From assembly GCA_009746045.1 (NCBI GenBank), contig RPFO01002162.1:50451-114450 (forward strand): a DNA stretch of 64,000 bases, read 5' to 3'. Under the pieces are notes generated by a model. The model searched no databases. It was not told the origin of the DNA and saw only the letters and a program-made list of their open reading frames with translations. Positions 50,522 to 61,253 of the stretch are shown here, piece by piece; position 1 is the stretch's first letter, and each line of letters opens with the position of its first letter. A program made the position numbers and the translations under genes. The DNA comes from Mesostigma viride. Its lineage: Eukaryota > Streptophyta > Mesostigmatophyceae > Mesostigmatales > Mesostigmataceae.

Positions 50522-52046
50522 ATGCCTACCTCTGATCTTGAACGCCTTATTAGTAGATTTACGGCCACTGAGCCGGAAGCATTAGCTGCCATTGCTGCCC
50601 ATCCCCAACAATTAGGCAAGCACCCTTGTAAATTTGTAGGTGGATTTTTATATGTGCAGATAGCAGATTCTCCCCCTCAATGGCGCCTGTATGTCCCTCC
50701 TATCTGTCGCTCCTCCTTGCTCTTTGAGTTGCATGACTTAGCTGCTCACCAGGGTGGTAAACGGGTACGGGACCTAGTAGCCCGCTCTTACTACTGGCCT
50801 TCCCTTTAAAGGATGTAGATGAGTATGTTAGAACCTGTCAATCTTGCCAGGAGATGAAACCCAACAATGTAGGACAGATAGCAGAGCCTAGGACCTTACC
50901 TGATCCCATCATGCCGTGGGACTCCATTATGATGGATTTTGTAGGACCTTTTAGGAAGAATGATAGAGGTAACGCCCAGATCCTTGTTTTTGTAGATCGT
51001 TTTACTCGTATGTGTCATCTCGTGCCGTGTCCCTTAGAACTCACCGCACGCGATTGCGCACGCCTATACCTTAATAACGTATATAGATATCATGGTTGAG
51101 TAGGCAGTTTATTAGTGATAAGGATAAGTTATTTACTTCTGATTTTTGGCAGCAGTTCTTCGCTGCTATCGGTACCAAGGTCACCTTCGGTACTGCCTAC
51201 CACTCCTCCTCGTCTCATTTAGTAGAACGTTTGAATAGGGTAGTGGAAGAAGCTCTGCGTCACTATGTGAATGGCTCTGGGAGTGATTGGGAGGATTACC
51301 TATGTTTGGTAGAGTTTTCCCTTAACAATTGCCCTCAGGCTGCGCATGGTTATACGCCCTTCTTCCTAGATACTGGTAGACAACCTCTTACCCCTACCTC
51401 TCTCTTAGCTAGTCCTTTAAGGGACAAGGATGATGTGTCCCGGGATACTGTAGAAGGTGTGCAGGCGTTATTAGATAAGATGAAGCATGCACACGACAAC
51501 GCTATTGCAGGGTACCATAGGGCGCAGGCCAAATACCTTGCTAGGTTGCGTGCCTCATTAGATAGAAGAGCACCTGAGATAGAAATAGGAGATTTAGTCT
51601 TAGTAGAAGGCCCCCGTGTTGGCCGCTTCGCTCATAAGTTCGAAGCTGAACTGAAGGTGAAACTTAGGCCCGCCTTCTTAGGACCCTTCCGTGTGTTGTC
51701 TAGAGTAGGTAATTTTCTGTATGAGATAGATATTCCTACCTCTTGGCAGACCCACTCTCGCACCTTTCATAGAAGCCAGCTGAAGCTCTATCATCAGAGC
51801 ACGTTCGCTGGTAGAGAATTAGCCCCTGCCCCTTTAGAGCATAACCCGGATACTGGTGAGGTAGAGGATGAGGTAGAGGGTATCGTGGCCCATAGAGATA
51901 TCAAAAAGGGCCGCGGTACCCAGCGCCAGTATAAGGTGAAGTGGATGTATGCTCGTAGTGAAGTAGATAAGGTCTGGTATACTGAGAGTGAGCTAGATGG
52001 GTGTAGTCGCCTGCTGCAGGAGTATAAAACCCTGCATAAGCTCTAG
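50522..52046 (+). pseudogene. E5 integrase with C-terminal chromodomain (frameshifted)
   Basis: Three frames in series (50522-50809, 50854-51099, 51096-52046), each joined by one-base slips. H2C2 zinc domain (LHDLAAHQGG, CQSCQ), core Asp in MMDFVGPF, Asp in ISDKDKLF and Glu in HLVERLNRVV. Then GPFRVL..GNFLYEIDIP and a chromodomain at the end: EVEGIVAHRDIKKG, QYKVKWMYA and DKVWYTESEL. A chromodomain defines chromoviruses and can steer integration to particular chromatin. Confidence 0.88.
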
Positions 52047-52121
52047 TTGTAGACCTTCTCCTCTCTTATGTTATGTCTGCTGTCGACGGATGGTTGGTTG
52101 TCCCCTCCCCTCCGCAGCCGT

Positions 52122-54332
52122 CATGTCAGAGCCTACCCCTCCGGCTGAGAGCTCGCTGCCGTCCCCGCCCCCACCGGACCCTGAGCTGTATTTCGAGGCC
52201 CTTCCGGGCCGCTGGGTGTCGCGATCAAGTTACCCGGGTGGCGTGGTGCAGCCGGCCCTTCAGGCCCAACATGCGGGCTTAGTCAGGGCGGCCCTCTTCG
52301 GGGTCACGTGGTATGGTCCTTCCCCTGATGAGCCGCACCAGCTTGTCCTGCACGGGTTCGATGATGCCGGACACTGTTTGTTGGGGTGTGGTTCCAGCTG
52401 TCCCGCCTTGGGGCAGATAGATGCGGTTCTCCGGTGTTGCCGTGTGTTCTCCTACCTCTCTACCCTGTGGGCCGTACCTGCCTACGGGAGGTGTTCCCTT
52501 GGCTTCCAGCTGAGGGTGATGCTGAGGTAGATGAGAACCCCTGCGACCTTTTACGGGCCGTAGAATTCATGGAGATAGCTGATCAGTCGGCGGGACTAGC
52601 GGTTAGTGGTCCTGCCCCTTCGGGCGCCCCAGCCGAGGTACATTATACTCCAGATTATTCTGCCTCGAGCGCTGCGTCCGCCTCCTCGGCGTCTGTTCCT
52701 CCCTCTCCGGTCCCGTCGTCCCCTCGGTCGACCCGGGATGTTGCAGTGGAGCCTACCCCTTCGGGTTTGCCTGATCCTCTTTCGGCGACGGTCTCGGCTA
52801 TGCAGGCTCAGATCCAGTCTTTGACCACGGCGTTTGGGGCCTTCCTTGCGGCCCAGGCGCAGGTCCCGGCCACGCCAGCTGGATCCGCGCCCCCTACCCC
52901 TTCTGTCGCCCCGGCGACTACGGCTTCGCCCGCGCCCCCGCCTGCGCCCGCGGTCGCTGTGGTTCCGGCGGCTCCTGCGACTCCTGCTGCCTCTGCGCCT
53001 GTTACCGCTGTACCTGCGCCTACGCGGAGTCTCCTGCCCCTGTTAGCGCGCCCTCCGTCGCTGCTTCCGAGCCTCCTCCAGCTCAGGCGCAGACGTCGCG
53101 GGGCTTCTTTGGCGATACTAGCGGGCTTCCCAGACTTTGGGAGGGTGGTCCTCCGCAGAGGATTCCGGTTCCTGACTGGAGCCTGGATGGTAGTCAATCT
53201 TATGCAGGACTGCCTGTCCCTACGGGCCCCATTTTTAACATGTGGCCTGAGGGTGCACCGGCAACCGAGACCGGCGCGCCTGCTCGGTGGCGGGTCCGTC
53301 ACGGCCCCCTCTGGCTTCGGGTCCGGCGCGACCGCCTGCTGTACCAGTGTCACCTGCGTCGGTGTCGGCTCCTGCCCCTGTCGGTCCCTGCTCCGGCCCC
53401 TGCCCCTTCGGCCTCGCGGTCTTTGGCTGCGGTTGTTCGGTCCACCGGCCAGGATCCTCGCGCTACCCGCGCTGCCGACTCCCTCCGGGAGTTGTCCCAG
53501 GGTGATCGGGACAGGGCTCCTTCTGTGGTGCACGCGACGCCGGAGTCGCGCGACACGCCCGTGCCTGGATGTGGTATGTCCGCACTCGCCTGCCGCCAGT
53601 GTGACCTGCCGCGTGCCTCCGCCGAGCTTGCCATCTCGCCCATGTCCTACGGGTTTTCCCAGGTGTGTCGGGCGCCTCGGGATCGTGGCCTACCCATTGA
53701 GACTGATCGGCCTCCTTTCGACATGGTTATTTTAGCTGATCCTGTGTTCCAGGGTGAGATCCTGGTTCGGCGCGTTCTGTATCGCTGGGCTAGGCGCCAC
53801 AACGACTTGGACACCTACGGTGGGTTCCAGTGGGCTTACCCTCCGCCTCTGGGCATTATGGCTTCGGATGCCCTTACGGTAGAGTTTCCTGCGGTGCCGG
53901 GTGTTACGTATACCACGGTCCTCCAGCCCATCCTCGAGTGGGATGCCCGCGTCCGGCGCCCCTCCCGGGCCAGGGTCTAGACTCCCGCGGTCACCCTCCT
54001 CCTCGGGCCAGCGACTACCTAGAGACATTCGGGTCGCGCCAGTGTACGCGTCGGTGGCGCTCCCGAGAGGTTCGGCACATCCGGTTGTGGCCGTCCAACG
54101 TGGAGCCCCTGGTGGACCTGTTTTTCCCGACGGGTTGCGCCCTCGGATCCGGTACCATCGCCTCCTCCTGCGGGCCCTCTGTTTGATCGCGGTAGAGCCT
54201 TTCCTTCGCCTCTTTGCCTGTGGCTTCCTGGACTGGGCCCGTGGCCAGGTCGTTCTTACTCAGCATAGGTATTACTGGGCCTTTCTGGGCCTTTTCCTGA
54301 CGGCGTGTGGGCCGATGTTTTCCTCACCGTAG
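52122..54332 (+). other. E5 3' accessory coding-like region, unrecognised
   Basis: 2.2 kb of GC-rich, Pro/Ala-rich open frames after pol, in three alternating frames (52122-52530, 52386-53735 in part, 53240-53980, 53901-54332). It starts MSEPTPPAESSLP; a possible helical stretch MQAQIQSLTTAFGAF lies at 52801; a better-ordered part is FDMVILADPVFQGEILVRR near 53720. I recognise no domain and no transmembrane or env feature. Frame changes look like indels in one long ORF. Its base composition is richer in GC than E5 gag and pol. Alternatively it may be captured host sequence. Confidence 0.45.
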
Positions 54333-54784
54333 ATAGGCATGACAATGTTGAGGATGTGGCCCATTACCAGGCCTACCTGGATGTCCTGCTGGCCTCCCGT
54401 GGTACCTACCAGACGGATGGCCATTAGATAGAGGGCCTTAGGCCCGACCTGAGGGTGTTGTCCCTCCGGTATGTAGAGTCGCCCTCATGTTCTGGCCAGT
54501 TGACTGGTCGTTCTTGGTCCTTGGTGCTGATTGTTTACTCTGTGTGTCCTGCCCAGTGCCGTCCCCCCCGGCCAGGACTCCGTTCCAGGCAGTTAGGGGA
54601 ACCTACCACCAGGCTTGGTGCTGGCTAACCCTACACCTCCAGGCGTGGTGGTGGAGACCGTGTGAACTATTGGTGCTTTGTATCTTGGATGGCCTGCTGA
54701 CTGTGTTAGTGTGTGCTGGGTGCATTAGGTTTCCTACCCCTTGTTTTCCTCCCTGTACGTAGGGAGAGGGCTCCCTACCTTTGT
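54333..54784 (+). other. E5 3' non-coding region
   Basis: No domain-bearing frame; leads into the polypurine tract and 3' LTR. Confidence 0.5.
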
Positions 54785-54795
54785 GGGGGGGGAGG
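54785..54795 (+). promoter_or_regulatory. E5 polypurine tract
   Basis: An unbroken run of G with one A (GGGGGGGGAGG) directly before the 3' LTR, as expected for plus-strand priming. Confidence 0.75.
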
Positions 54796-55367
54796 TGTTA
54801 CGTCGCGTAACAATTCGTTGTAGTTACGGACGTAAATTAGGTCCTTTGCCTCGGTTGTCCCTAGGTTTACGTTTAGGCTCCTACCGGGACATTATTGTCC
54901 TCGTAACAGTACTGTGGTACATTGGGTGCCGTTGGGCGCCGCGCCGCGTACTTTACTAGTGGTCCTGATCCTGTGGTAGAATGTAGTGGACCAGCGTGCA
55001 TCAGTAGATTTAGTGGACCAGCGTGCACCTGTAGGCGAGGGCCATGTCGGCCCGAGCGTGTTGGACCGTTGGTGACCATTTATGCGCGTTCTACCCCTTG
55101 TGTGTGCACTCGGCGTGTGTTAAATGAATTAACACATATTAGCTTGGGTCACGGCAGTGTAGTTGTGTTTCCTTCCTCTTTTCCTGGAGTAAACGGGTTT
55201 GACTAAATGGCCTATGGCATATTACAGTAGTACATATGTAAATGCATTGAGATCTGGTTCGTCTCGGTCGTCTTTCGCTAAGGGTGCAAATAGAAGTGGC
55301 CTTACTAGTCTAGGTAGTATTAGGACAAGTAGAGGTAGAGGTGGCGGCCGAGGCTTGCGGCGTAACA
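54796..55367 (+). repeat. E5 3' LTR
   Basis: 572 bp; identical to 39106-39677 where compared. Confidence 0.94.
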
Positions 55368-56404
55368 CGCACATGCGCTATCGCGTACCTGGACGACATT
55401 CTCGTGTACTCCAAGACTTTCGAGGATCACTTAGAGGACGTCGACACAGTGTTGCGCATTATGGAAGAGGAGCATCTTTCGGTCCGCAAGGCCAAGGTCC
55501 GCGCTGGACGCAGCGTGCCCTTTTTGGGTCACACCCTCTCTGCCGCTGGCGTCGCGACGGACCCCGCAAAGATTGCTTCCATCCAACAGTGGCCGACCCC
55601 GACCGACGTCAAGGGTGTGCGCAGCTTTTTGGGTATCGCGTCATACTACCGACGCTTTATCCCCCGCTTCGCGACAATAGCTGCCCCCATCAACGCCCTC
55701 CTCAAGAAGGGTGTTCCCTTTGTCTGGTCGGAACCGTGCCAGCAGGCCTTCGAGGCCCTCAAGCACAGCTTGACCACAGCACCCGTGCTCGCTATCCCGG
55801 ATCCGTCAAGGCCCTTTGTGGTGGCCACGGACGCGAGCAAGGTTGCAATTGGCGGCGTCCTCCTGCAGGACCAGGGTCAGGGGTTACAGCCGGTTGAGTA
55901 TATCTCCCGCACCATGATCCCCGCCGAGCGTAACTACCCGGTGCATCAGCAGGAGCTTCTTGCTGTGGTCTACTGCTGTCACACTTGGCGCCATCATCTT
56001 CTCGGGGCTCAGTGTGACGTTGCCATTAGCGAGCAGGGGGACCTTGATCCCCACCGGCTGATCATCCACACGGACCATCGGCCCCTCACGCACCTGCTCG
56101 CCCAACCTAACTTGACGCCCCGTCAGGCGCGGTGGATGGAGTACTTGTCTCAGTTTGCCCCTTTCAAAATTCAGTACGTGAAGGGTGCAGAGAATGTGGT
56201 CCCGGACGCCCTTTCTCGGCGGGCGGACTACGCAGATTTTTATGAGACTATGGACGTACTTCACACCACATGTGGCTCCGCGCAGGAGCCTGGCTCGCCT
56301 TGTGGCGACCCAGGGTCGCCGCACAGTCGCTTAATCTGTTCCACACCGGTCGCACGACCCAGGACGACCTGTCTCCCGACTGGGAGGCCGCGCGCGAGGA
56401 CGTG
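55368..56404 (+). pseudogene. E4 reverse transcriptase (second part) and RNase H
   Basis: Resumes E4 pol in frame after E5 (one copy of CGCAC removed): AIAYLDDILVYSK, SFLGIASYYRRFIPRFA, then RNase H with PFVVATDASKVAIGG, HQQELLAVV, HTDHRPL and VPDALSRR. The frame runs unbroken to 56404, where E8 is inserted. Integrase should follow beyond E8. Confidence 0.88.
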
Positions 56405-57069
56405 TGTTAAAAACGGAGGAGGAGGAAAGATCTTTGAGCCGTTTCGACCTCAATATATGTTGTATTAATGATTAAATTGCGTAGTGACAAAAGACATGGC
56501 CAACAAGGCCTTCCCAACAAGGGAATCGACCCAACAAGGGTGACGACTCCGACCAACAAGGTCTTTCCAACAAGGAATTCCCAACAAGGGTGTGAGTTGG
56601 ACCAACAAGGTGACTTTCATTAGAAAATAGATTACGTTTTTATATCTTGTGTCGACCAAGGCATTGATGCTGAAAAGATGCCGATAAGATGAACTAGATG
56701 CCGATAAGGTGTCTCGAATGTTCTAGAGCATCATCGAGAAGATAAGGTTCAGGAATATTCGATAAAGATGCCGACACCCTGATGAGTGTCTACATGTTCG
56801 AGCTGTACTGTCGTTCGGCACACCCTTTTTATATGATAACTGTCGACTAAACAAATTCGTCACAAATTCTACATAGCATCGTCAAAACATTGCAAATATT
56901 TAGAAACAATTCCGGTGAAGAGTTAGCTGATCTAATTGCAAAGGGTAACACTCGGTTCCCTGGCTACCAACGATCAGGTTCTTGACCAAAAGTACGTCGA
57001 ATGTCATCCTAATTGCTAAAGTGACAAATAAATGCCACCCGCTACCAACGGATGAAAAAGTATTGTAGT

Positions 57070-57877
57070 TGTTAAAAATTGAAGGTGGAGGAGGAAAGAT
57101 CTTTTTGACCCCTTGTTACCCAATGTGATGACAGCCACAAATGAATATTGCTTGGTTGATATATTACTTTGGGGTTGGTCTCCAACAAGGAGGTAGGCCT
57201 CAACTAGAGGTCAATCCCATCCAACAAGGATGGGCTTGGGCAAACAATGCCACTACACAATCTCAACAAGAGACTGTTGCATACTCAACAAGAGCATGGC
57301 TTTAGGCTACCAACAAGGCAGCCATACCCAACTAGGGCTTACCCATACACATGGGGACCAACAAGGTAATTTTCTCGTGTACCATGAGTCACTTATGTGG
57401 AAGGGACAAAGTCCTTCAGTGGCGGCTACACTGTTTGCTACCGTTGATCCATTACAAATCTGACGGTACGAAATTGAGCAAACTTTTCACCACAAGTGAC
57501 GGTGACCAACATTAGTTGGCACGACGTTATGGCATGCGGGGACTAGGCCACAGCGCCTCCTAGGCAGCGCCAGAAACGTACAATAGTTCACTGTAGAAAT
57601 TCATGCAACCACTAGCATGTCCATAAATGATATGCGTATATAGTGCCGAGGTACAGGATTAACTTGTATACTCACTCAACTGTTTTCAATAAGAAAACTA
57701 GCGCCGTAAAGGACACGGCAAGCACTACCTAGCCCTCACAATCTTGGCCAGAAATACGGTGGGCGGAAGCGATTATTAAGGACGCATTCCTAATTATTCC
57801 CCCGTTTACAGAAAGTTGGCCACAACATTAAATGGGCTAGCAAACGGGCACAACCAGGATTATCTAAAATCCTGACA
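57070..57877 (-). repeat. E7 3' LTR
   Basis: 808 bp. Contains several CCAACAAGG or CTCAACAAGAG motifs (57179-57370). Confidence 0.93.
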
Positions 57878-58736
57878 CCCCCTTGCACGTTGCTGGGATT
57901 GACTCAAACAACTGTGCTCCCCCCTTACTTAGGCAGTAGGGCTTGCCGCGTAGAAACAACCCTGCCACTCCCCCCTTACACGGTAAGCCAAAACATGACG
58001 ACTTCAAATCAATGCAGTTGTCGAAAAGCTTGAGGAACTGAAACGTGTGATGGCTTGTTAAAACCGGAAGAAAGAGACGAATCCGAGGACGTCACAAATG
58101 GCTCAAAAAGAGGAGCCACGTAAAAGTTGCATGTCGGCAAAGGTCCGTCAGCTGGCGCCACGGAAATGAGTGTTGTTGGCGTTGTACCAAACCGATGACG
58201 ACGTATGATAGCTTGTTGAAACGAGCATAAAATTCCGCGTCGATGGACGCCTAGCACGGTCCAAACGGATGTGCTGTTGACGAGAAAGATGAGAAATTCC
58301 GGAAATCCGTTGGTCCGACAGGAATGAACGTAGTTGCCGTAGTACAAACAGCTTGGGGTGCGTTATGGCTTGATAGAACCGCCACAGAATGCCCTTTTCA
58401 ACGACACCTCAACGGGCTTAAACAGATGAGTCGTTAATTAAAAAGATATGCGCACTGACAAGCTGGCCAGGTAGGTCGGCGCGAACTTGAGTAACTTTTG
58501 CACCAGGATGCCGATGGCAGCGTTCTTGGCGGCGTTGAAACGAGGACGATGTGACGCTTCCAACGCATTTAAGAGCGGTGAAAAATAATGTCCCAGTCAA
58601 AAGATCTGCACGCTCAAAGTTGGGTACCTGGCTGCAGGCCGACCGCTCAAAAACGGGATCCGGAAAGTGCGGCTTTTGGGAAAAACGGTTTACGGCTCAA
58701 GAAATGGGTTCATGGGTCACTCCCATACCGATACCA
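57878..58736 (-). other. E7 core, non-coding
   Basis: 859 bp between the LTRs with a primer-binding site and polypurine tract; frames up to 112 codons have no recognisable domain. Confidence 0.75.
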
Positions 58737-59544
58737 TGTTAAAAATTGAAGGTGGAGGAGGAAAGATCTTTTTGACCCCTTGTTACCCAATGTGATGACA
58801 GCCACAAATGAATATTGCTTGGTTGATATATTACTTTGGGGTTGGTCTCCAACAAGGAGGTAGGCCTCAACTAGAGGTCAATCCCATCCAACAAGGATGG
58901 GCTTGGGCAAACAATGCCACTACACAATCTCAACAAGAGACTGTTGCATACTCAACAAGAGCATGGCTTTAGGCTACCAACAAGGCAGCCATACCCAACT
59001 AGGGCTTACCCATACACATGGGGACCAACAAGGTAATTTTCTCGTGTACCATGAGTCACTTATGTGGAAGGGACAAAGTCCTTCAGTGGCGGCTACACTG
59101 TTTGCTACCGTTGATCCATTACAAATCTGACGGTACGAAATTGAGCAAACTTTTCACCACAAGTGACGGTGACCAACATTAGTTGGCACGACGTTATGGC
59201 ATGCGGGGACTAGGCCACAGCGCCTCCTAGGCAGCGCCAGAAACGTACAATAGTTCACTGTAGAAATTCATGCAACCACTAGCATGTCCATAAATGATAT
59301 GCGTATATAGTGCCGAGGTACAGGATTAACTTGTATACTCACTCAACTGTTTTCAATAAGAAAACTAGCGCCGTAAAGGACACGGCAAGCACTACCTAGC
59401 CCTCACAATCTTGGCCAGAAATACGGTGGGCGGAAGCGATTATTAAGGACGCATTCCTAATTATTCCCCCGTTTACAGAAAGTTGGCCACAACATTAAAT
59501 GGGCTAGCAAACGGGCACAACCAGGATTATCTAAAATCCTGACA
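58737..59544 (-). repeat. E7 5' LTR
   Basis: 808 bp, same sequence as 57070-57877. Confidence 0.93.
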
Positions 59545-59676
59545 GTAGTCCAGAAGTAAAAAAGTTGTCACACGTGGCAAACAGTGCCAGATTTTCTGAC
59601 AGGCCCCTCACTAGTGCAGCCACGTTTCCAAAGTCAGGGTGGCCTGGGATGGCCCAGGACCAACGCACCCGTTACA

Positions 59677-60582
59677 TCAAAACACAAACCCCGGTGGGAG
59701 TTCCGTCGCCTCCTGGTTGAGAGTGAGATTGGCCAAGTCCTCAGAGAGGTTGGCAGTACCCTTCTGACCCCGGCGCAGCTCAGGATGAAGATCCCAACAC
59801 TTGTCCTTGGTGTGGCCCAGCCTCTTGCAGTGTGGGCAGGGGGGCCCCTTCACCACCTTGGTGGCAAAGACCGTTTCGTCCAGAGGTCCTGAGCAATGGG
59901 GACATGACGTTGGCATGGGAGTGCTTTCCGTGTTGTAGGCAGCAGTGGTGGCCCCTGAGGACCGATCTCCAGGATGAGCACGGTGGATGCGCAGATGGTC
60001 TTCTGCTCGGAGGACAGCCGCCTTGTAATCTGCCCAAGGAAGGTCGGCGGGCAGGTTGTAAGCAGACAGTACCGGACCGTATTGCGCAGGCAGACGACGT
60101 CGGTGGGTGGTCACGAGGATCGACTCATGCAGACGGTTAGCGGACAGCAGGTTGTATTCCTTGAACTTGCGTTCCGTGGTGTTGATGTTAGCCACGACTT
60201 GGTCGCCGGGAATCGACGCAGTAGACAGGAGTTCATCCAAAGTGGTGGCTTGGTAGGCCGCTGTTGTTTCCGTGTGTCCATAGACGTCGCACAAGATTTT
60301 CCAGGCCTCGTGGAAATACTTGTGGGGAGCTTGAGCGGCGTGGAGCAAGGCTGTGCCATCCAAAGCCGCGACCAGACTTGCATAGCCGAGCTTTTGCTGC
60401 TTTTCGACCAGAGGTGCCTCCCCTCTCAGGGCTGCATCATAGCCGATGGCGTCGTAAAGGCCCTCAACTTTGATTTTAAAAAAGGGGAACTGCTTTGGAT
60501 CTGAGCCATTGAATGATAGACCTCGCAGCGCAGACAATACAGTGTTCTCCTTAATTTCTCGCGCTGCAGCTGGCGCAGCCAT
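59677..60582 (-). CDS. E8 gag (Copia/UBN2-like)
   Basis: About 301 aa when started at MAAPAAAREIK (60582); an in-frame ATG also lies at 60633. Helical body (LSFNGSDPKQFPFFK, HEAWKILCDVYGHTET), zinc knuckle CPHCKRLGHTKDKC, and the ending LPPGFVF. The frame is intact. It is the only retroelement protein in E8; it would package the E8 RNA while enzymes come from another element. The same length and ending as the E3 gag show that the two elements are related. Confidence 0.85.
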   Translation of the reverse strand: MAAPAAAREIKENTVLSALRGLSFNGSDPKQFPFFKIKVEGLYDAIGYDAALRGEAPLVEKQQKLGYASLVAALDGTALLHAAQAPHKYFHEAWKILCDVYGHTETTAAYQATTLDELLSTASIPGDQVVANINTTERKFKEYNLLSANRLHESILVTTHRRRLPAQYGPVLSAYNLPADLPWADYKAAVLRAEDHLRIHRAHPGDRSSGATTAAYNTESTPMPTSCPHCSGPLDETVFATKVVKGPPCPHCKRLGHTKDKCWDLHPELRRGQKGTANLSEDLANLTLNQEATELPPGFVF

Positions 60583-60973
60583 GATGATTCGGGTGTCGCT
60601 GGAGCTTGGAAAGTTCCAAAAAATGGTGTGCAAGGTCCCTCAAAGATATTGCTCGTGTGTTTACCAGATTTTGCAGACGACTGATAGAGAAAAAAGGATG
60701 GTTGAACCACCGACAATGGAAAAATTCCGCGCGTAGGCCTTGCAAAAGCCACTTGATGTAGGTGTGCTCCTCGAAAAGATCTGGAAAGATTCTGGAAATG
60801 TCTGTGAAAACGACTTTAGCTCTCTCCCAATATTCGTCGAAAGATTCGCCCTGCAGCTGGGAAAGCTGTACTGCCGAGAATAGACGCCGAGATTCTCGCG
60901 GAAACCACGGATTCATAAAAAATCTTGGTGCAGGCAGGGCTCTGGATGGGGACGTCTTGAAACGCAGGCTCAC
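60551..60973 (-). pseudogene. E8 upstream frame with gag-like fragment
   Basis: 140-aa minus-strand frame, overlapping the gag start. Its middle (LQGESFDEYWERAKVVF, then YIKWLLQGLRAEF) resembles the Retrotrans_gag domain of Gypsy elements. It may be a captured gag fragment or the remains of a replaced gag. Resemblance is judged by eye only. Confidence 0.45.
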
Positions 60974-61065
60974 GACTGTCGACCAGCGGCGTCCGGGCTT
61001 CGTCAGGCAAATACAAGTTATGAAATATCGCCGTTTACCAAATATTTAACCAGAAAAAGCTTTCT

Positions 61066-61165
61066 GGCCAGGTGCGCAGGCCAGGTGCGCAGGCCAGGTG
61101 CGCAGGCCAGGTGCGCAGGCCAGGTGCGCAGGCTAGGTGCGCAGGCTAGGTGCGCAGGCCAGGTG
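61066..61165. repeat. 13-bp minisatellite GGCCAGGTGCGCA
   Basis: About 7.7 tandem copies in the E8 leader, two of them with GGCTAGGTGCGCA. Confidence 0.93.
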
Positions 61166-61245
61166 CTGGTCGGCTGCTGCAGGACTTCAACGACGAAATG
61201 TTGTACGCGTAATTAATATTGGAGTCGGCCGTGGCCCCTCGCTTT

Positions 61246-61253
61246 CGATACCA
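61246..61253 (-). promoter_or_regulatory. E8 primer-binding site
   Basis: TGGTATCG on the minus strand directly after the 5' LTR end, as in E3 and E7. Confidence 0.65.

Larger units (their letters stand above)
39106..55367 (+). mobile_element. E5: Gypsy chromodomain retrotransposon (chromovirus), split by E6
   Basis: LTRs 39106-39677 and 54796-55367 (572 bp each, apparently identical) and a perfect 5-bp target duplication CGCAC (39101-39105 and 55368-55372). Without E6 it is about 10.8 kb. Order: viroplasmin-like ORF, gag, protease, RT, RNase H, integrase with C-terminal chromodomain, then a 2.7-kb region with extra Pro/Ala-rich frames, a polypurine tract and the 3' LTR. Several single-base frameshifts in pol contrast with identical LTRs. 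Confidence 0.93.
20360..56404 (+). mobile_element. E4: outer Gypsy LTR retrotransposon (heavily nested, right end outside)
   Basis: The host of the whole nested stack. The visible pieces, in order, are the 5' LTR (20360-21028), a viroplasmin-like ORF (21753-22175), gag N-part (22337-23340), gag core (25059-25092 continuing at 36443), protease, RT first half (to 39105), RT second half and RNase H (55368-56404). E10, E3, E5 and E8 interrupt it, and at the first three junctions the reading frame closes when the insert is removed. Integrase and the 3' LTR are not in the window; they should lie beyond E8. The coding frame has additional frameshifts, so it is probably inactive. Confidence 0.88.
57070..59544 (-). 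mobile_element. E7: coding-free LTR element (TRIM/LARD-like)
   Basis: 2,475 bp: two LTRs of 808 bp (57070-57877 and 58737-59544), apparently identical, around an 859-bp core without any domain-bearing ORF. Perfect 5-bp target duplication GTAGT (57065-57069 and 59545-59549). LTR ends TG...CA. On the minus strand the core begins with TGGTATCGGTATGGG, an initiator-Met type primer-binding site, and ends in CAAGGGGG, a polypurine tract. It must use enzymes of other elements. Confidence 0.92.
56405..59601 (-). repeat. E8 3' LTR, containing E7
   Basis: Net length about 717 bp without E7. The outer end (56405) matches 61254 onward. The inner end is placed at TGTCAG (minus strand) next to a purine run GTGAGGGGCC, because the other LTR leaves the window before this point. 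Contains a cluster of CCAACAAGG motifs at 56499-56610. Confidence 0.75.

Noticed and set aside
52808-53533. 241-aa minus-strand frame
   Set aside because: Antisense of the GC-rich, Pro/Ala-rich E5 region; no domain and no supporting context.
56499-57370. CCAACAAGG clusters as a possible CRISPR array
   Set aside because: Motif is only 9 bp, spacing is irregular, and the context is a eukaryotic LTR.
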